From an uncultured Algibacter sp. (GTDB lineage Bacteria > Bacteroidota > Bacteroidia > Flavobacteriales > Flavobacteriaceae): 64,000 bases of DNA. Below the pieces are notes generated by a model. The model was not told the origin of the DNA. It worked only from the letters and a program-made list of their open reading frames with translations, and made no database searches. Where the stretch lies: NCBI RefSeq assembly GCF_947490405.1, contig NZ_CANLGU010000003.1:310001-374000 (forward strand), written 5' to 3'. This document shows positions 38,288-48,005 of this stretch, piece after piece. Every line of letters begins with the position of its first letter. Positions within the stretch are counted from its first letter, which is position 1. The translations under genes and the position numbers were made by a program.

Positions 38288-39286
38288 TCAAGCAATAAAG
38301 CCATTAATCTTAGCATGCTTAATAGCATCACTGGTACTATCAACCAATAAAACAGGAATCTTTGTATAATCTTTATATAAGTTAATCACCCTTAACATTT
38401 TCTTTTTATGATTAACACTTCTTAAATAAATAGCCAAAATTCTACCTGGATACATTTCTGCAACTTCCATATAAATATCAGGATCATGTTCGCCACTATC
38501 TCCAATTAAAACAAACTCAAGCTTAGGGTACGTCTTTAAAAGATTAATAATCTCTTTTTGCTTTTGAGGTTTTTCGTCTTTCTGCCTTCTAGCAAAAGGT
38601 TTAGGAAAATTTCTGAGTATAATAGGTCCTTTGGGAAAATTATTCTTTTTTAAAAAAAATTCTAAATATCGGTATAGGTTCCAAGGACTATGGCTTACAT
38701 AAAATATGGGGTTTGCCTCTTTCCCTGTTTTACCTTGATGCAGTAAATTATAAAATTCTGGAGCACCTTCCAAAGGCAATCTTTGATCTGCCGAAGTCAA
38801 CAAAGTATTAATTAAAACACGCCATTTTAATATGGAAGTTAAACCTGTGTGAAGAATCGTATCATCAATATCGCTAATTACCCCAAAAGCTGCTTTATTT
38901 GAAGGAATTAACATCTGTCCTGAGAAACGATTATCAGATTGTATGACACGTTTAAGTTGCTCTTCACGATATGAAAACTCTAATTGTATCCACCCTTCTT
39001 TATTTGCATAAACACTTATATCTTCAACCTGTTCATCTATTAGAAAATAACCTCTGTTATCTGTTTTCGCATAAAATGTTTTCTCTTTTCCAATTTTTAC
39101 ACTAAGCGCTGTATACTTTATTTCATCAGTCTCAAAACGTTTCCACGCATTAATAAACAACTTAAATGCACCGCGCTTTTCTAAGTTTATACTTTCATCC
39201 TCTAAAGCTCTCCCTCTTAAATACAAATGGTTTTTAGTGCCATAGGTTTGAAAACCTATGATTTGAAGTGGGTCTTTTTTAAACAT
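38288..39286 (-). CDS. App1-type phosphatidate phosphatase family protein (DUF2183)
   Basis: 332 residues. An N-terminal beta-rich part (RGRALEDESINLEKRGAF) precedes the catalytic domain with the HAD-like motif DIDDT (139-143) in VISDIDDTILHTG. Then come YVSHSPWNLYRYLEFF and the closing FVLIGDSGEHDPDIY. The family hydrolyses phosphatidate in yeast; for bacteria the substrate is not established. Cytoplasmic by the lack of a signal peptide. Confidence 0.85.
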   Translation of the reverse strand: MFKKDPLQIIGFQTYGTKNHLYLRGRALEDESINLEKRGAFKLFINAWKRFETDEIKYTALSVKIGKEKTFYAKTDNRGYFLIDEQVEDISVYANKEGWIQLEFSYREEQLKRVIQSDNRFSGQMLIPSNKAAFGVISDIDDTILHTGLTSILKWRVLINTLLTSADQRLPLEGAPEFYNLLHQGKTGKEANPIFYVSHSPWNLYRYLEFFLKKNNFPKGPIILRNFPKPFARRQKDEKPQKQKEIINLLKTYPKLEFVLIGDSGEHDPDIYMEVAEMYPGRILAIYLRSVNHKKKMLRVINLYKDYTKIPVLLVDSTSDAIKHAKINGFIA

Positions 39287-39318
39287 TAAAACAGCATTAT
39301 TTTTTCAATTTAAAAATA

Positions 39319-39347
39319 CAAAAAACCACGCTTTGTAGCGTGGTTTT
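39319..39347 (-). terminator. Terminator of the membrane pyrophosphatase gene
   Basis: Minus strand: AAAACCACGC pairs with GCGTGGTTTTTT around a TACAAA loop, 27 bp after the stop codon. Confidence 0.88.
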
Positions 39348-39373
39348 ATATCATCTTAAAAAAGTAAAAGGTT

Positions 39374-41794
39374 TTAGTTTACAACCGCTTCCTCTAACTC
39401 TTTTACAATCTTTTTTGTTTCAACAATAATATCTCTACCATCTTCTTTTAAAGCATTAATATTGGCTTTAACTTCTGCTTCAGTACCTTCAAAAGTTTCA
39501 TAAGCTGTTGATAATTCTCCATTTTTAGTGGTAACTGTTGTAACAACTGCTTTTGTAGTTCCATCATCATTTTTTGTCATTTCTACTTTAACTTCTTTTA
39601 AAACTTCTGCCTGTTCTGTTGCATTAGTAGTATCAGCATAAGCCGTTAAGCTATCCGCAGAAATAGCGATACTTGGTGCTATAACTAAAGCTACAACAGA
39701 CATTAATTTTAATAAAATATTTAAAGAAGGGCCTGAAGTATCTTTAAAAGGGTCTCCAACAGTATCACCAACAACAGCTGCTTTGTGTGCATCTGTTCCT
39801 TTTCTACCTTCTTCTTCTATAGTTTTCTTAGCATTATCCCAAGCACCACCAGCGTTAGACTGGAAAATTGCCATAAGCACACCACAAGTAGTAACACCAG
39901 CTAAAAGACCTCCTAACATTTCTGCACCTCCTAAAAAACCAACAGCAACTGGAACAGCAATAGCTAATAAACCAGGTAATACCATTTCTTTAATAGAGGC
40001 TTTAGTTGAAATATCTATACATTTTCCATAATCTGCAACACCATCAGCTTCATCAAATATTTTTCTTTGTTCTGCAGTCGCTTTTGTCATATCCGAATCA
40101 ACTGCTCTCATAACTTCTAAAGCAGCTTTTAATTTAGGAATATCTCTAAATTGACGACGAACTTCTTCAATCATTGCCATAGCTGCACGCCCTACAGCAT
40201 TCATTGATAATGCAGAAAACACAAATGGCAACATACCACCTATTAATAAACCAGCCATAATATCTGGTCTAGACACATCAATTGAAGTTACATTAGCTGT
40301 TTTCATAAACGCAGCAAATAATGCTAAAGCAGTTAATGCTGCAGAAGCAATAGCAAATCCTTTTCCAATAGCAGCAGTTGTATTTCCAACAGCATCTAAT
40401 TTATCAGTACGCTCTCTAACTTCACTTGGCAATTCTGCCATTTCAGCAATACCTCCAGCATTATCACAAATTGGTCCGTAGGCATCAACAGCCAATTGTA
40501 TTCCTGTATTTGCTAACATACCTACTGCCGCAATAGCAATACCATATAACCCTGCAAAATGATGAGACACCATAATAGCAGCAGCAATTAAAAGAATTGG
40601 GATTGCTGTACTCATCATACCAACACCCAAACCAGAAATAATATTCGTTGCAGCCCCTGTTTCAGATTGCTTTACAATAGATAATACAGGCTTTTTTCCT
40701 GTTGCAGTATAATACTCAGTTATTTTACCTACTGCTAAACCAGCTACCAAACCAGCAATAGTTGCCCAAAACACACCCATAGATGTGTATGTTGTTCCTG
40801 CATCAACCCATGATTCTGGTAACATACCATTAATTATAAAATAAGATGCTACTAACATTAAACCGGCAGAACCAAATTCTCCAATGTTTAAAGCTGTCTG
40901 TGGGTTTCCACCATCTTTAACTCGTACAAAAAATGTTCCTAGAATAGACATTACAATACCTACCGCTGCAAGCACTAGAGGTAAATAAACAGCGCCTAAA
41001 CCATCAAAAGCTCCTTGAAACTCTGGTAACGTTGCATAAATAGCTCCTAATACCATAGTACCAATAATTGATCCTACATATGATTCGAATAAATCGGCTC
41101 CCATACCAGCAACATCACCTACATTATCACCTACATTATCAGCGATTGTAGCAGGATTTAATGGATGATCTTCTGGAATACCAGCTTCAACTTTACCAAC
41201 TAAATCAGCTCCAACATCGGCAGCTTTAGTATAAATACCACCACCAACACGAGCAAATAAAGCAATTGAAGAAGCACCAAGAGAAAAACCAGAAAGTACA
41301 TTAAGAATTTCTCCTATTTCCCAGCCTTGTCCACTATATATCATGAATAAACCACTCAGTCCTAAAACACCAAGACCTACAACACCTAAGCCCATAACTG
41401 CACCTCCAGCAAAAGCAACTTCTAATGCGCGACCTAAAGAGTGTCTTGCAGCTTGTGTGGTTCTTACATTGGCTTTAGTTGCTACTTTCATTCCTATAAA
41501 TCCAGCAAGTGCAGAACAAATAGCACCTACAATAAATGAAACAGCTACCATCCCGTTAGAGCCTTCTTCCGCATTTCCTTTAAAGTATAACAGAACCGCT
41601 ACTGCAGCAACAAAAACTGCTAAAACTTTATATTCGGCTTTTAAAAAAGCCATGGCACCGTCAGAGATGTTTTTAGCAATTCGTGCCATTTTAGCTTCTC
41701 CAACGTCTTGCTTAGAAACCCAAACATTTTTAATAAATACAAACGCTAAAGCCAGAACACCAAAAAGCGGTAAAAATTTTACTATTAATTCCAT
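39374..41794 (-). CDS. hppA: Membrane-bound cation-pumping pyrophosphatase, K+-dependent type
   Basis: 806 residues with about 16 membrane helices. It couples PPi hydrolysis to H+ or Na+ export. Signature stretches are [39 protein letters not shown] and [22 protein letters not shown] has Ala where K+-independent enzymes have Lys, so it should need K+. After the last helix there is an extra hydrophilic tail of roughly 90 residues (starting [17 protein letters not shown]). The soluble pyrophosphatase is the next gene upstream; the 297-bp gap between them holds only AT-rich DNA and a terminator. Confidence 0.93.
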   Translation of the reverse strand: MELIVKFLPLFGVLALAFVFIKNVWVSKQDVGEAKMARIAKNISDGAMAFLKAEYKVLAVFVAAVAVLLYFKGNAEEGSNGMVAVSFIVGAICSALAGFIGMKVATKANVRTTQAARHSLGRALEVAFAGGAVMGLGVVGLGVLGLSGLFMIYSGQGWEIGEILNVLSGFSLGASSIALFARVGGGIYTKAADVGADLVGKVEAGIPEDHPLNPATIADNVGDNVGDVAGMGADLFESYVGSIIGTMVLGAIYATLPEFQGAFDGLGAVYLPLVLAAVGIVMSILGTFFVRVKDGGNPQTALNIGEFGSAGLMLVASYFIINGMLPESWVDAGTTYTSMGVFWATIAGLVAGLAVGKITEYYTATGKKPVLSIVKQSETGAATNIISGLGVGMMSTAIPILLIAAAIMVSHHFAGLYGIAIAAVGMLANTGIQLAVDAYGPICDNAGGIAEMAELPSEVRERTDKLDAVGNTTAAIGKGFAIASAALTALALFAAFMKTANVTSIDVSRPDIMAGLLIGGMLPFVFSALSMNAVGRAAMAMIEEVRRQFRDIPKLKAALEVMRAVDSDMTKATAEQRKIFDEADGVADYGKCIDISTKASIKEMVLPGLLAIAVPVAVGFLGGAEMLGGLLAGVTTCGVLMAIFQSNAGGAWDNAKKTIEEEGRKGTDAHKAAVVGDTVGDPFKDTSGPSLNILLKLMSVVALVIAPSIAISADSLTAYADTTNATEQAEVLKEVKVEMTKNDDGTTKAVVTTVTTKNGELSTAYETFEGTEAEVKANINALKEDGRDIIVETKKIVKELEEAVVN

Positions 41795-42039
41795 ATTAGT
41801 TAGTTAATTTTAATTAATTATTTTTTTAACTCGACCAAAATATGAAAATATAAGTGATAAAAAAAGCCTACATAAATTAAAGATAATATATTTAATAAGC
41901 CATTAAATTATTATATTAATAATACTATGACAATTATTAGTTTTTAAGTTCTTATCGATTGAATTTTAAAATAACTTTTAAACTATTAAATAGATATTAT
42001 TAATACTAAAAAAGGTAAAAACAAAACAACACATAAACA

Positions 42040-42072
42040 AAAAACCACCATAATTATATATGGTGGTTTTTT
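42040..42072 (-). terminator. Terminator of the soluble pyrophosphatase gene
   Basis: AAAAAACCACCATA pairs with TATGGTGGTTTTTT; near-perfect and T-flanked on both strands. It is 20 bp after the ppa stop. The rest of 41795-42039 is AT-rich, with no further feature seen. Confidence 0.9.
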
Positions 42073-42091
42073 ATAATTTACAAGAGAGCAA

Positions 42092-42625
42092 CTAAATTGT
42101 AAATGTTCTCTTTTTCTTATGCTCACTATTATTATAGCGTTCTATACATTCGTGGTAAATTTTAATAGCTTCTTCAGCATTTCCCCATCCGCCTGTATCT
42201 ACTTTTTTCTCTTCTAAATCTTTGTAAACCTGGAAAAAATGTTCAATTTCCTTTAGTCTATGTGGATTCAAATCTGAAATATCGCTTCTTTTACTCCAAA
42301 CAGGATCAGAAACTGGAACACAAATAATTTTTTCATCTGGTCCTTTCTCGTCTGTCATATGAAAAACACCAATGGGTCTCACTTCCATTACCACCATGGG
42401 ATAAGATGGTTCTGTTGAAAGTACTAAAACATCTAAAGGATCTTGATCTAAAGCTAAAGTTTCGGGTACAAATCCATAATCCCCTGGATACATCATTGAA
42501 GAAAACAAAGTTCTATCAAAACGAATTTTATGTAATGCAAAATCATATTCATATTTATTTCTACTTCCTTTTGGGATTTCAATTAAAACATCAAATGTTA
42601 CCGTTTTTTTCTTTTTATTACTCAT
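42092..42625 (-). CDS. ppa: Inorganic pyrophosphatase, family I
   Basis: 177 residues. The catalytic metal-binding motif is ALDQDPLDVLVL (DxDPxD), preceded by MMYPGDYGFVPET and the substrate-binding VLIEIPKGSRNKYE. Hydrolyses PPi in the cytoplasm. The basic ends (MSNKKKKTV, HKKKRTF) are unremarkable for the group. It stands next to the membrane PPase, so both routes of PPi removal are encoded in one place. Confidence 0.95.
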   Translation of the reverse strand: MSNKKKKTVTFDVLIEIPKGSRNKYEYDFALHKIRFDRTLFSSMMYPGDYGFVPETLALDQDPLDVLVLSTEPSYPMVVMEVRPIGVFHMTDEKGPDEKIICVPVSDPVWSKRSDISDLNPHRLKEIEHFFQVYKDLEEKKVDTGGWGNAEEAIKIYHECIERYNNSEHKKKRTFTI

Positions 42626-42678
42626 TTCAATATATTTTAATCTATAACTTAGGTTTATTGTTCATTAATTTAAGATTG

Positions 42679-42709
42679 CAAATGTACAGAACGCTTTAAC
42701 CTTAAACAA
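42679..42709 (-). promoter_or_regulatory. Promoter of ppa
   Basis: Minus-strand TTG (42707-42709), 20 bp, TACATTTG (42679-42686); leader about 45-50 nt. Confidence 0.65.
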
Positions 42710-42837
42710 TTATTAAATAAAGCTTAATATTCTTTTCACATAAGTATAATTTTAACATATTCAAATTGAATAATTCCTACAATCTCAACTCATTATTTGT
42801 TATATTGTGCATGACTAACTTAAATAATTAATTAATC

Positions 42838-45063
42838 ATGCGTTTAACAATTTGTTTTCTTCTTTTTTCATTAAGTATTCAAGCTCAAAATCAACCCTGG
42901 AAAGGTAAATTTGAGCCCATCGATAATATGATTTCTCCTCCAAACGCTTACAGGTCTGCTAGTGGTGCTCCAGGAAGTGCCTATTGGCAACAACGAGCAG
43001 ACTATAAAATTAAAGCCATTCTGGATGAAAAGAATAATACTATTACAGGTGAAGAAACTATAACCTATTACAACAACTCTCCTGATGATTTAACTTACGT
43101 TTGGATTCAATTAGAACAAAATGTAAATAAAAAAGAGAATGAGGATTTTGGTAGCATCAATAACAGAATGCGAGATTCTATGACAACTAGACAATTACAA
43201 TTTTTAACTAGGGCTATAGATTTTCCTGCTGGTTATTCTATAAAATCTGTAAAAGATGGTAATGGAAAAAACATAAAAACCATGGTGAATAACACCATGA
43301 TGAAAGTAAAACTAAATAATGTCTTAAAATCTGGGGAAACTACCAAACTATCTATAAGTTGGTCTTACCCTATTACAGATAGAAGCATGTATCTATTATC
43401 CAGAGAAGGTTATGAATATTTCCCAGAGGATGATAATACAGTGTATTTAATTGCACATTGGTTCCCAAGAATGGCTGTTTATAATGATACTGAAGGATGG
43501 CAAAATCAACAATTTCAAAAATTGGGAGAATTTGCTCTAGAGTTTGGTGATTATGAAGTTGAAATTACAGTGCCTGAAGATCATATTATCGCCTCAACAG
43601 GAACATTACTAAATCCTGAATCTGTTTTAACCAAAACACAACGTAAAAGATTAGAGCAAGCTAAAAAATCTTTTGACAAACCTGTTATGGTAATTACTAA
43701 AGAAGAAGCAGAGGCTAATGAGAAACAAAAATCTACAAAACAAAAAACTTGGAAGTTTAATGCAAAAAACGTTAGAGATTTTGCATTTGCCTCTTCAAGA
43801 AAATTTATGTGGGATGCACAGGCTGTAAAACTATCATCTAATAATGTTATGGCCATGTCATTTTATCCAAAAGAAGGTTTGCCGGTATGGCAGGAAGAAT
43901 CTACCAAAGCTATCATGCATGGTTTACAGGTCTATTCTGAAGCTACCTTTGATTATCCTTATCCTGTTTGCATCTCAGTGAACACTTCTAATATAGGTAT
44001 GGAATTTCCTATGATTAGTTTTAATGGAGGACGACCAAAAAATGGAAAAATTAGCGATGGTGCTAGGCAAGGAATGGTTGGTACAATAATTCATGAAGTT
44101 GGGCACAATTGGTTTCCAATGATTGTGAGTTCTGATGAGCGCAAATGGATGTGGATGGATGAAGGTTTAAACACCTTTTTACACCAACGTACAGTTGCTG
44201 AACGTTACCCTGGCTGGAATAGTGTTACTCCAAAATCTATTGTACCGTTTATGAGTGGAGACAAGAATATATTAAGACCCATAATGACGAATTCTGATAA
44301 TGAATTATTATCTCAATTTGGCGCAAACTTCTATTTAAAACCAACTGTTGGCCTACAAATATTAAGAAACTCAGTTATGGGGAAAGAGCTCTTTGATGAA
44401 GCTTTCAAAGAATATGCTAACCGATGGAAATATAAACACCCAAACCCTGCAGACTTATTTAGAACTTTAGAGGATGCATCAGCAACAGATTTAGATTGGT
44501 TTTATAGAGGATGGTTTTTTTCAACGGATAATGTTGATATGGAATTAAGCAATGTAAAATGGTTTAAGGTTTATGAGCAAGACACTAATATTGAAGATCA
44601 GAAAAGTAAATCGCAAACAAAAATAGCTGCAAATGGCAATAATGCCGAAGAAGCCTCCAAAGACTTCAGTAATGGCCCCGAAGTTATTACCATGACATCG
44701 ACTCCAGACAATTCATATGGTCAGTTTTTATCAAGGCTAGACGAACCCGCTTTAAGAAAGCAAGTATCTGGAAAAAACATTTATGAAGTTACTATAAAAA
44801 ACCTTGGTGGATTAGTAATGCCTGTAACCATTGAATGGGTATTTACAGATGGCACCAAAGAAATAGATACATTGCCAGCCGACATTTGGAGAAGAAATGA
44901 ATATGAAATTCAAGAAACTTTCATTAAAGACAAAGAAGTTAAGCAAGTAAATCTAGATCCAAATTTCGAATTTGCTGATACAAATATGGATAATAATACA
45001 TTCCCAAAAAGTGAATCAGTTTCTGAATTTGATGAATTTAAAACCAAAAAAAATAAGCCTTAA
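42838..45063 (+). CDS. M1 family metallopeptidase
   Basis: 741 residues with a signal peptide (CFLLFSLSIQAQ). It has the aminopeptidase-N-like N-terminal beta domain and the substrate motif IGMEFPMISF (a GAMEN variant). The zinc motif is HEVGHNWF (419-426), with the third ligand Glu in WMDEGLNTF. A beta-rich C-terminal part replaces the usual helical domain. Probably a periplasmic or surface aminopeptidase. No C-terminal secretion domain of the type IX kind is seen. The stop codon lies within a long stem-loop. Confidence 0.9.
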   Translation: MRLTICFLLFSLSIQAQNQPWKGKFEPIDNMISPPNAYRSASGAPGSAYWQQRADYKIKAILDEKNNTITGEETITYYNNSPDDLTYVWIQLEQNVNKKENEDFGSINNRMRDSMTTRQLQFLTRAIDFPAGYSIKSVKDGNGKNIKTMVNNTMMKVKLNNVLKSGETTKLSISWSYPITDRSMYLLSREGYEYFPEDDNTVYLIAHWFPRMAVYNDTEGWQNQQFQKLGEFALEFGDYEVEITVPEDHIIASTGTLLNPESVLTKTQRKRLEQAKKSFDKPVMVITKEEAEANEKQKSTKQKTWKFNAKNVRDFAFASSRKFMWDAQAVKLSSNNVMAMSFYPKEGLPVWQEESTKAIMHGLQVYSEATFDYPYPVCISVNTSNIGMEFPMISFNGGRPKNGKISDGARQGMVGTIIHEVGHNWFPMIVSSDERKWMWMDEGLNTFLHQRTVAERYPGWNSVTPKSIVPFMSGDKNILRPIMTNSDNELLSQFGANFYLKPTVGLQILRNSVMGKELFDEAFKEYANRWKYKHPNPADLFRTLEDASATDLDWFYRGWFFSTDNVDMELSNVKWFKVYEQDTNIEDQKSKSQTKIAANGNNAEEASKDFSNGPEVITMTSTPDNSYGQFLSRLDEPALRKQVSGKNIYEVTIKNLGGLVMPVTIEWVFTDGTKEIDTLPADIWRRNEYEIQETFIKDKEVKQVNLDPNFEFADTNMDNNTFPKSESVSEFDEFKTKKNKP

Positions 45064-45084
45064 GTAAAATTCTTAAGGCTTATT
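45052..45084 (+). terminator. Stem-loop overlapping the M1 peptidase stop codon
   Basis: AATAAGCCTTAAG pairs with CTTAAGGCTTATT, a 13-bp perfect stem with a 7-nt loop. No long T-run follows, so termination is likely but not certain. Confidence 0.6.
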
Positions 45085-45199
45085 GATAATCAACTCAAAC
45101 TAAACTAAACTAAATTTTATTTTTATTTATTATTAAATTATATTTCGTTTCCCTAAGCAAATATAGCACACACTATTAATATATTTTTATTTATATTTT

Positions 45200-45236
45200 T
45201 TATGTAATACATAAACTACACTTATGTATCACATAA
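45200..45236. promoter_or_regulatory. Double palindromic operator upstream of the SGNH hydrolase
   Basis: TTATGT-AAT-ACATAA at 45200-45214 and TTATGT-ATC-ACATAA at 45222-45236: two perfect 6-bp half-site palindromes with 3-bp spacers, 22 bp apart (two helical turns). It ends 25 bp before the ATG, where a promoter would lie, so it looks like a dimeric regulator site, possibly repressing. The regulator is unknown. Confidence 0.7.
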
Positions 45237-45261
45237 AAAAGCAAACGATAATTTTTGCTAT

Positions 45262-45891
45262 ATGGCTTTCAATACATTGAAAAAATTTTTTCTATTAACA
45301 CTATTTTTTTGTTTTAAGTTTAATGCTGAAGCGCAAAACAAATCTGAGATAAACACCATATTATATATAGGAAATAGTTTAACATATACCAATAGCCTTC
45401 CTGTTTTAATACAAAAGAAAGCTAAGTATTCTGGATATAATATAAATTTTGAAATGGTTGCATTACCAAATTATGCATTTTCAGACCATTGGAGAGAGGG
45501 AAAAGTTCAAAAACTTATTTCTAGTAAAAAATTTGATATTGTTATCATTCAACAAGGACCTTCTTCACAATCCAAAGGAAAAAACACCCTTATTAACTAT
45601 GGAAAAAAGTACAAAGAACTCTGTAAAGAAAACAATACCCTTTTAGCCTATTTTATGGTATGGCCATCATTACAATATTATGATACATTTGATGATGTTA
45701 TTAAAAACTATGAACTAGCAGCTAAAGAGAACAACGCTATTTTATGCCCTGTTGGAAAAGTTTGGAAGACATATTTCGATAAAACCAAAAAATTTGATTA
45801 CTACAGTGAAGATAGTTTTCACCCATCAAAAAAAGGGACTACTGTGGCGGCGCAAGTTATTTTTAACTCACTAAGAAAATACTTAAAATAA
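45262..45891 (+). CDS. Secreted SGNH/GDSL-type hydrolase
   Basis: 209 residues with a signal peptide (FLLTLFFCFKFNAEAQ). Block I YIGNSLTY has the putative nucleophile S39. IIQQGPSSQS is the block III region. The catalytic Asp/His pair is in EDSFHPS (D184, H187). An esterase or lipase of unknown substrate. It has a dedicated regulatory region with two identical palindromes, unlike its neighbours. Confidence 0.8.
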   Translation: MAFNTLKKFFLLTLFFCFKFNAEAQNKSEINTILYIGNSLTYTNSLPVLIQKKAKYSGYNINFEMVALPNYAFSDHWREGKVQKLISSKKFDIVIIQQGPSSQSKGKNTLINYGKKYKELCKENNTLLAYFMVWPSLQYYDTFDDVIKNYELAAKENNAILCPVGKVWKTYFDKTKKFDYYSEDSFHPSKKGTTVAAQVIFNSLRKYLK

Positions 45892-45989
45892 ATATTTTAA
45901 CAATAAAAACAGGTTCTATTTTTGATAAAAACATAGTATTTTTATAAGAAATTCCTTATATTTGATTACCCAACCAACCTATACAGTGT

Positions 45990-46373
45990 ATGAGAATCAA
46001 TTTCTCTATAATTGTCTTACTTTTCAGCTCGACACTATTCTGTCAAAACACATCTTGTCTTGAATTTAAAACAGGTAAATATATATATTCAAATCCTGAA
46101 TATACCAATTGGACAATTACAAGAACAGATAGCACTCAAATAGAAACAAATAACAAAACGGGTATTGAGATTATAAGCACCATTGATTGGATATCTGATT
46201 GTAGTTATATTTTAACTTGCAAAAGCGTATCTACCACAAACTTAACAAACATTATAGGTAAAGTGTTTCATGTGTCTATTACAGAAACATCTAAAGAACG
46301 TTACAAGTGTGTGTCTAAACGCAATGATGTTCAACCCAAAGACCTATTTTTAGAAATGATAAAAATAAAATAG
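45990..46373 (+). CDS. Small secreted protein of unknown function
   Basis: 127 residues with a signal peptide (IIVLLFSSTLFCQ), then TSCLEFKTGKYIYSNPEY and four further cysteines that could pair in the periplasm. Similar flavobacterial proteins exist, but I know of no function; labels such as topoisomerase that circulate for such proteins are not supported here. A -7-like TATATTTG lies at 45957-45964. Confidence 0.6.
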   Translation: MRINFSIIVLLFSSTLFCQNTSCLEFKTGKYIYSNPEYTNWTITRTDSTQIETNNKTGIEIISTIDWISDCSYILTCKSVSTTNLTNIIGKVFHVSITETSKERYKCVSKRNDVQPKDLFLEMIKIK

Positions 46374-46458
46374 CTAGAAAACCTACTACAAAATAAGTAT
46401 ATATACGTATTTGATTTGAATGTTTATAGCAATATATTGCACTATAAACCAATGCATT

Positions 46459-46692
46459 ATGATACGCCTCAACTTAAAACCTTCAGTTATAAAAAATTTA
46501 AACTTCAACAAAAAAGACAAAACACTAGAAATAGAATTTAAGCATCATATCAATACAGCACAGCATATTAATATTCCTTTAAAAGTTATAAAAGATTATG
46601 TAGAAGCTCTAAAATATGATGATATTCTATCAGAGGATAGCGAGTCTTTTGAATCTTACCTAAAAGTAGTGCATTCTAATTTTAGAAATTAA
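46459..46692 (+). CDS. Small conserved hypothetical protein
   Basis: 77 residues from the ATG at 46459 (MIRLNLKPSVIKNLNF). An in-frame ATG at 46420 would add 13 cysteine-containing residues of unlikely composition. Charged alpha/beta protein, no signal peptide, no motif recognised. Its stop codon overlaps the stop codon of convergent murA. Confidence 0.55.
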   Translation: MIRLNLKPSVIKNLNFNKKDKTLEIEFKHHINTAQHINIPLKVIKDYVEALKYDDILSEDSESFESYLKVVHSNFRN

Positions 46693-47999
46693 TCCACACG
46701 TTCAATTCTAGCACCAATAGCTCTTAAGCGTTCATCAATATTTTCATACCCTCGATCAATCTGCTCAATATTTTGAATAGTAGAAGTTCCCTTTGCCGAT
46801 AATGCAGCAATTAATAACGATACACCTGCACGAATATCAGGCGACGTCATGGTTGTTGCTTTTAATGTAGATTTATAGTCATGACCTATTACAGTTGCAC
46901 GATGTGGGTCGCAAAGAATAATTTTTGCTCCCATGTCTATCAATTTATCCACAAAGAATAAACGACTTTCAAACATCTTTTGATGGATTAAAACACTTCC
47001 TCTAGCCTGGGTAGCAACAACCAAAATAATACTTAATAAATCTGGTGTAAATCCTGGCCAAGGCGCATCAGAAATCGTTAAAATAGAACCGTCAATAAAA
47101 CTCTGAATTTCGTAACCATCAGTATGAGCAGGAATATAGATATCATCACCTTTTCTTTCAACCGTAATACCGAGTTTTCTGAATGTTTCAGGTATTAAAC
47201 CCAAATCTTCCCAGGATACATTGGTAATGGTCAATTCACTTTTTGTCATAGCGGCTAGACCAATCCAACTTCCTATTTCAATCATATCAGGAAGCATTCT
47301 ATGCTCTGTTCCACCTAAATTAGCAACACCATCAATAATTAACATATTAGAACCAACACCACTAATCTTGGCGCCCATTCTGTTTAGCATTTTACATAGT
47401 TGCTGTAAATAAGGCTCACAAGCCGCATTATATATAGTAGTTTGTCCTTCAGCTAAAACCGCAGCCATTAAAATATTTGCAGTCCCTGTTACTGAAGCTT
47501 CTTCAAGCAACATATAAGTTCCCTTAAGTTTTTCAGCTTCAACACCATAAAACTGTTCTTCTTTGCTATACCCAAATTTAGCTCCCAACTTAATAAGACC
47601 CTCAAAATGCGTATCTAAACGGCGTCTACCAATTTTATCACCTCCTGGTTTTGGAATATAACCTTTACCAAAACGTGCTAAAAGTGGTCCAACAATCATG
47701 ATAGATCCCCGTAAACCGCGACCATCAATTTTAAATTGATCAGATTCTAAATATTCTAAATTAACGTCATCGGCTTGAAACGTATAAGACCCTTTACCGA
47801 TTTTCTCTACTTTAACACCAAGCTTTTTTAATAAACTAATTAGCTTATTAACATCAACAATATCAGGTATGTTATTTATTGTTACACGTTCTGGAGTTAA
47901 TAAAACAGCACATAAAATTTGTAATGCTTCGTTTTTGGCACCTTGCGGTTGAATTTTCCCTTTTAAACGGTGACCACCCTCAATTTTAAATGTTCCCAT
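46689..47999 (-). CDS. murA: UDP-N-acetylglucosamine 1-carboxyvinyltransferase (Asp-type active site)
   Basis: First committed step of peptidoglycan synthesis: transfers enolpyruvyl from PEP to UDP-GlcNAc. 436 residues with the inside-out alpha/beta barrel pattern (QGAKNEALQIL near the N-terminus). The active-site loop reads PKPGGDKIGRRRLD, with D121 where E. coli MurA has Cys115, the residue attacked by fosfomycin. Asp variants in other bacteria are active but fosfomycin-insensitive. Coupled to the DUF4290 gene 6 bp upstream. Confidence 0.94.
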   Translation of the reverse strand: MGTFKIEGGHRLKGKIQPQGAKNEALQILCAVLLTPERVTINNIPDIVDVNKLISLLKKLGVKVEKIGKGSYTFQADDVNLEYLESDQFKIDGRGLRGSIMIVGPLLARFGKGYIPKPGGDKIGRRRLDTHFEGLIKLGAKFGYSKEEQFYGVEAEKLKGTYMLLEEASVTGTANILMAAVLAEGQTTIYNAACEPYLQQLCKMLNRMGAKISGVGSNMLIIDGVANLGGTEHRMLPDMIEIGSWIGLAAMTKSELTITNVSWEDLGLIPETFRKLGITVERKGDDIYIPAHTDGYEIQSFIDGSILTISDAPWPGFTPDLLSIILVVATQARGSVLIHQKMFESRLFFVDKLIDMGAKIILCDPHRATVIGHDYKSTLKATTMTSPDIRAGVSLLIAALSAKGTSTIQNIEQIDRGYENIDERLRAIGARIERVD

Positions 48000-48005
48000 G
48001 CTTAT

